A DNA stretch of 64,000 bases from Burkholderia sp. 9120 (lineage in GTDB: Bacteria; Pseudomonadota; Gammaproteobacteria; Burkholderiales; Burkholderiaceae), in contig NZ_JQNA01000002.1 of the NCBI RefSeq assembly GCF_000745015.1, positions 3,658,001 through 3,722,000 of the forward strand, read 5' to 3'. Below are positions 62,260 to 64,000 of this stretch, in pieces. Numbering within the stretch: the stretch's first letter is position 1; each line of letters begins with the position of its first letter. Below the pieces are notes generated by a model. That model made no database searches. It was not told the origin of the DNA and was given only the letters and a program-made list of their open reading frames with translations. The position numbers and the translations under genes were made by a program.

Positions 62260-64000
62260 TCAGTCCTTCAGGCGGCGCGCGGCGACCGAGCGCAGCGTCC
62301 GGTAGAACAGGCCCGCGATGATCAGCGCGGCGAGCACGCCGCCCAGCATCAACAGCAGCGGATGCGACGACAGCGCCCAGCGCAGATACTCCTGCGGCGA
62401 CAGATGGCCGATGTAATACGCTTCGCCGTTCGACGTGATGGTCACGTTGCGGCCGTGAATCACGGCCATCGCGCCTTGAATTTCCGGCAGCACGTCGGCA
62501 TCGAGCAGCGCGGTTGACAGATCCGCGTCCGACTGGCCGGCCGCGCTCACCAGCGCGACCGCGCTGCGGTTCTTCTGCAACGGCGACTCGAAACCGGTCA
62601 GCAGCGCGTCGCCGTTCGAGCTCACCAGCGTCAGGTCGGCGCGCGCCGGCGTGCGTTCGACACCGCGCTCGCCGTGCCACCAGTCCTCGAGTTTGAAGAC
62701 GATGTCGGAGAGCTGGAAGGTGCGCGAATCGCCGTCGCTGGAGAACGGCATCGACTTGGCCCAGCGTTGCAGCAGCGGCTGCTTGCCCGGCGCGCCGAAA
62801 ATCAGCAGGTCTTTATTGGCGTACTTGTCGACGTCGTCCGCGGTGCCGACGCTCACGCCGTTCACCGGATAACCGGTCGACGCGCCCATGCGGCCCATGG
62901 TCAGCAAAAACAGGCTGTAGTCGCTCGAATCGGCGTCGTTCGGCAGGATCGCGGCGGTCTCGGAGAGGTCCGCCATGCGCGTGAACGGGAAGCCGCTATT
63001 GGCGAACGCGGCCAGATCGGGCAGTGCCATGTAATGCGGGAACGACGACAGATCGATCGTCGAATTCGGATCGATTGCGCCGACCACGTTGTCGAGCAGA
63101 CGGCCGTGGCATTCGCCGGTATCGGGAATGTCGTAGTAGAAGTGCAGGCGCACCTGCGCGCGCGGCGTCAGCAGCAGCGGCGGAATGTAGACGGTGCGGC
63201 GCGCCTCGGCGGTCCTGTCCGGCAACACGCGCGCGAAGTAATGGCTCAGATCGAACACGGAGGCGGACTCCGCCGGAATCGGCAGGGCCTGCACGAAGCC
63301 GTTGTTCACGCTCACGTTCAACGACGACCGGTCGACGTGCGGGCGCACCGTGTAGCGGTAGCGCAGATCGATCGGCGCGCCCTTGGTGTGCCACATGAAC
63401 AGATCGGGCGGCACGCGCAGATTCACGCGCACCGCGTCGGCGTCGTAGCCTGACACGGTCAGATCGCGCGCGTCGGCGAGTTCGCCGAAGCGCACCGGAC
63501 GATGGGTCGGCAACCAGTTCGGCGCGTCGTACGGCGCGCGCGGCCCGAGTTCGTTCAACTGCGTGATGGTTGCGCTCGCACCCGTCAGCGTGTTCTGGCC
63601 GATGCCGAGCGCCTTGGCGGCGGTCTTCAGTTCGGCTTCGGTGCGCCCGAGCACGAGCAGCAGCTTGCCGCGCGCCGGCGCTTCGCGATCCACCACCGCG
63701 ATGGTCGGACCGGAGATCGCCGGAATCTCGATGCCGGCCGGGCGCTGGTCGGAAGTGGCGAACACCACGGCGTTGCCCGACAACGGCGCGTTGTCCAGTT
63801 GCGCCGGAAACACCGCGCCGCGATAACCGGCCAGCGCGCCGAACCACGAGGCGACGATGCCGCCCGCTTCGAGCGTTGCGGCGCCCGGCTTTTGCGGGAA
63901 CACGAACGGCAGTTCGAGCCGACGCACGTCGCGGCGGTCGAAGAACGGCTGCGGCAGCGCCGCCAGATCCGGCTTGCTGGCGAGCGAAGCGTAGGTCAGA
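62260..64000 (-). CDS. bcsB: Cellulose synthase regulatory subunit B (partial, 5' end outside the window)
   Basis: Periplasmic, membrane-anchored partner of the BcsA synthase. 579 residues are visible; the frame is open through the window edge at 64000, so the N-terminus is missing. Landmarks are RRLELPFVFPQKPGA, the VVFATSDQRPAGIEIP flavodoxin-like block, PIDLRYRYTVRPHVDRSSL, FYYDIPDTGECHGRLLD and the C-terminal anchor LLLMLGGVLAALIIAGLFY followed by a basic tail. The first Met of the shorter frame (63927) is a GTG inside the gene, not its start. bcsA should lie upstream, beyond the window. Confidence 0.95.
   Translation of the reverse strand, partial: LTYASLASKPDLAALPQPFFDRRDVRRLELPFVFPQKPGAATLEAGGIVASWFGALAGYRGAVFPAQLDNAPLSGNAVVFATSDQRPAGIEIPAISGPTIAVVDREAPARGKLLLVLGRTEAELKTAAKALGIGQNTLTGASATITQLNELGPRAPYDAPNWLPTHRPVRFGELADARDLTVSGYDADAVRVNLRVPPDLFMWHTKGAPIDLRYRYTVRPHVDRSSLNVSVNNGFVQALPIPAESASVFDLSHYFARVLPDRTAEARRTVYIPPLLLTPRAQVRLHFYYDIPDTGECHGRLLDNVVGAIDPNSTIDLSSFPHYMALPDLAAFANSGFPFTRMADLSETAAILPNDADSSDYSLFLLTMGRMGASTGYPVNGVSVGTADDVDKYANKDLLIFGAPGKQPLLQRWAKSMPFSSDGDSRTFQLSDIVFKLEDWWHGERGVERTPARADLTLVSSNGDALLTGFESPLQKNRSAVALVSAAGQSDADLSTALLDADVLPEIQGAMAVIHGRNVTITSNGEAYYIGHLSPQEYLRWALSSHPLLLMLGGVLAALIIAGLFYRTLRSVAARRLKD

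Noticed and set aside
1..64000. CRISPR arrays, tRNA or rRNA genes, insertion sequences
   Set aside because: No regularly spaced repeats, cloverleaf-like segments, rRNA blocks or transposase motifs were seen on either strand.

Overview
The window is GC-rich, densely coding DNA whose gene content points to a beta-proteobacterium of the Burkholderiaceae, most likely Paraburkholderia. The main clues are the paired YceI/cytochrome b561 genes, a gamma-alpha-cytochrome dehydrogenase of the Burkholderia type, a phosphocholine-type phospholipase C with a Tat signal, and a bcs cellulose operon. The species is an inference. No rRNA, tRNA, CRISPR array, transposase or phage gene was seen.

Layout. 1-3.3 kb: a gene tail, dinB with a LysR remnant directly upstream of it, a BON-domain protein and an alpha/beta hydrolase. 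3.3-9.2 kb: an AEC-type permease, a three-gene periplasmic dehydrogenase operon (Tat gamma subunit, GMC flavoprotein with a Cys cluster, triheme cytochrome c) and a small beta-barrel protein. 9.4-15.2 kb: a cytochrome b561-YceI-YceI operon ending in a strong terminator, a PAS-GGDEF cyclase with an intact I-site, an ArsB-like permease and two small secreted proteins. 15.2-23.3 kb: a five-gene efflux and two-component operon (outer-membrane lipoprotein, adaptor, RND pump, response regulator, histidine kinase). The outer-membrane gene carries a frameshift near its end.

23.3-30.4 kb is a methionine/cobalamin block: cobF, metR, metE, a cobalamin riboswitch and a BtuB-type TonB receptor. It places B12 synthesis, B12 uptake and the B12-independent methionine synthase side by side. 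30.4-37.8 kb: phospholipase C with a small lipoprotein gene just upstream, a monooxygenase-fold protein, a lipoprotein, a membrane-anchored catalase-like protein with its own cytochrome b561, a methyltransferase and an Old Yellow Enzyme.

37.9-40.8 kb is a scar zone. It has an ORF stitched from TetR, SDR and medium-chain dehydrogenase pieces, and an aldo/keto reductase with its middle deleted. Between them sit an intact LysR regulator and an NmrA-type reductase. 40.8-49.5 kb: a cNMP-binding/thioredoxin-reductase-like protein, PhzF, a class C beta-lactamase-fold hydrolase, an S9 peptidase operon with an unknown protein and an HD phosphohydrolase, and RhlE. 49.8-56.2 kb: a large MscS channel, an AT-richer patch with two small orphan genes, a DUF72 gene split by a frameshift and a DUF2252 protein.

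56.3-64.0 kb: the 3' part of a cellulose operon (bcsB partial, bcsZ, bcsC) on the minus strand. BcsC carries an unusual Gln/Tyr/Pro-rich linker of about 265 residues between its TPR superhelix and its outer-membrane barrel. That linker is the most unusual structural feature found here. No clear novel multi-gene defence or metabolic system was identified.
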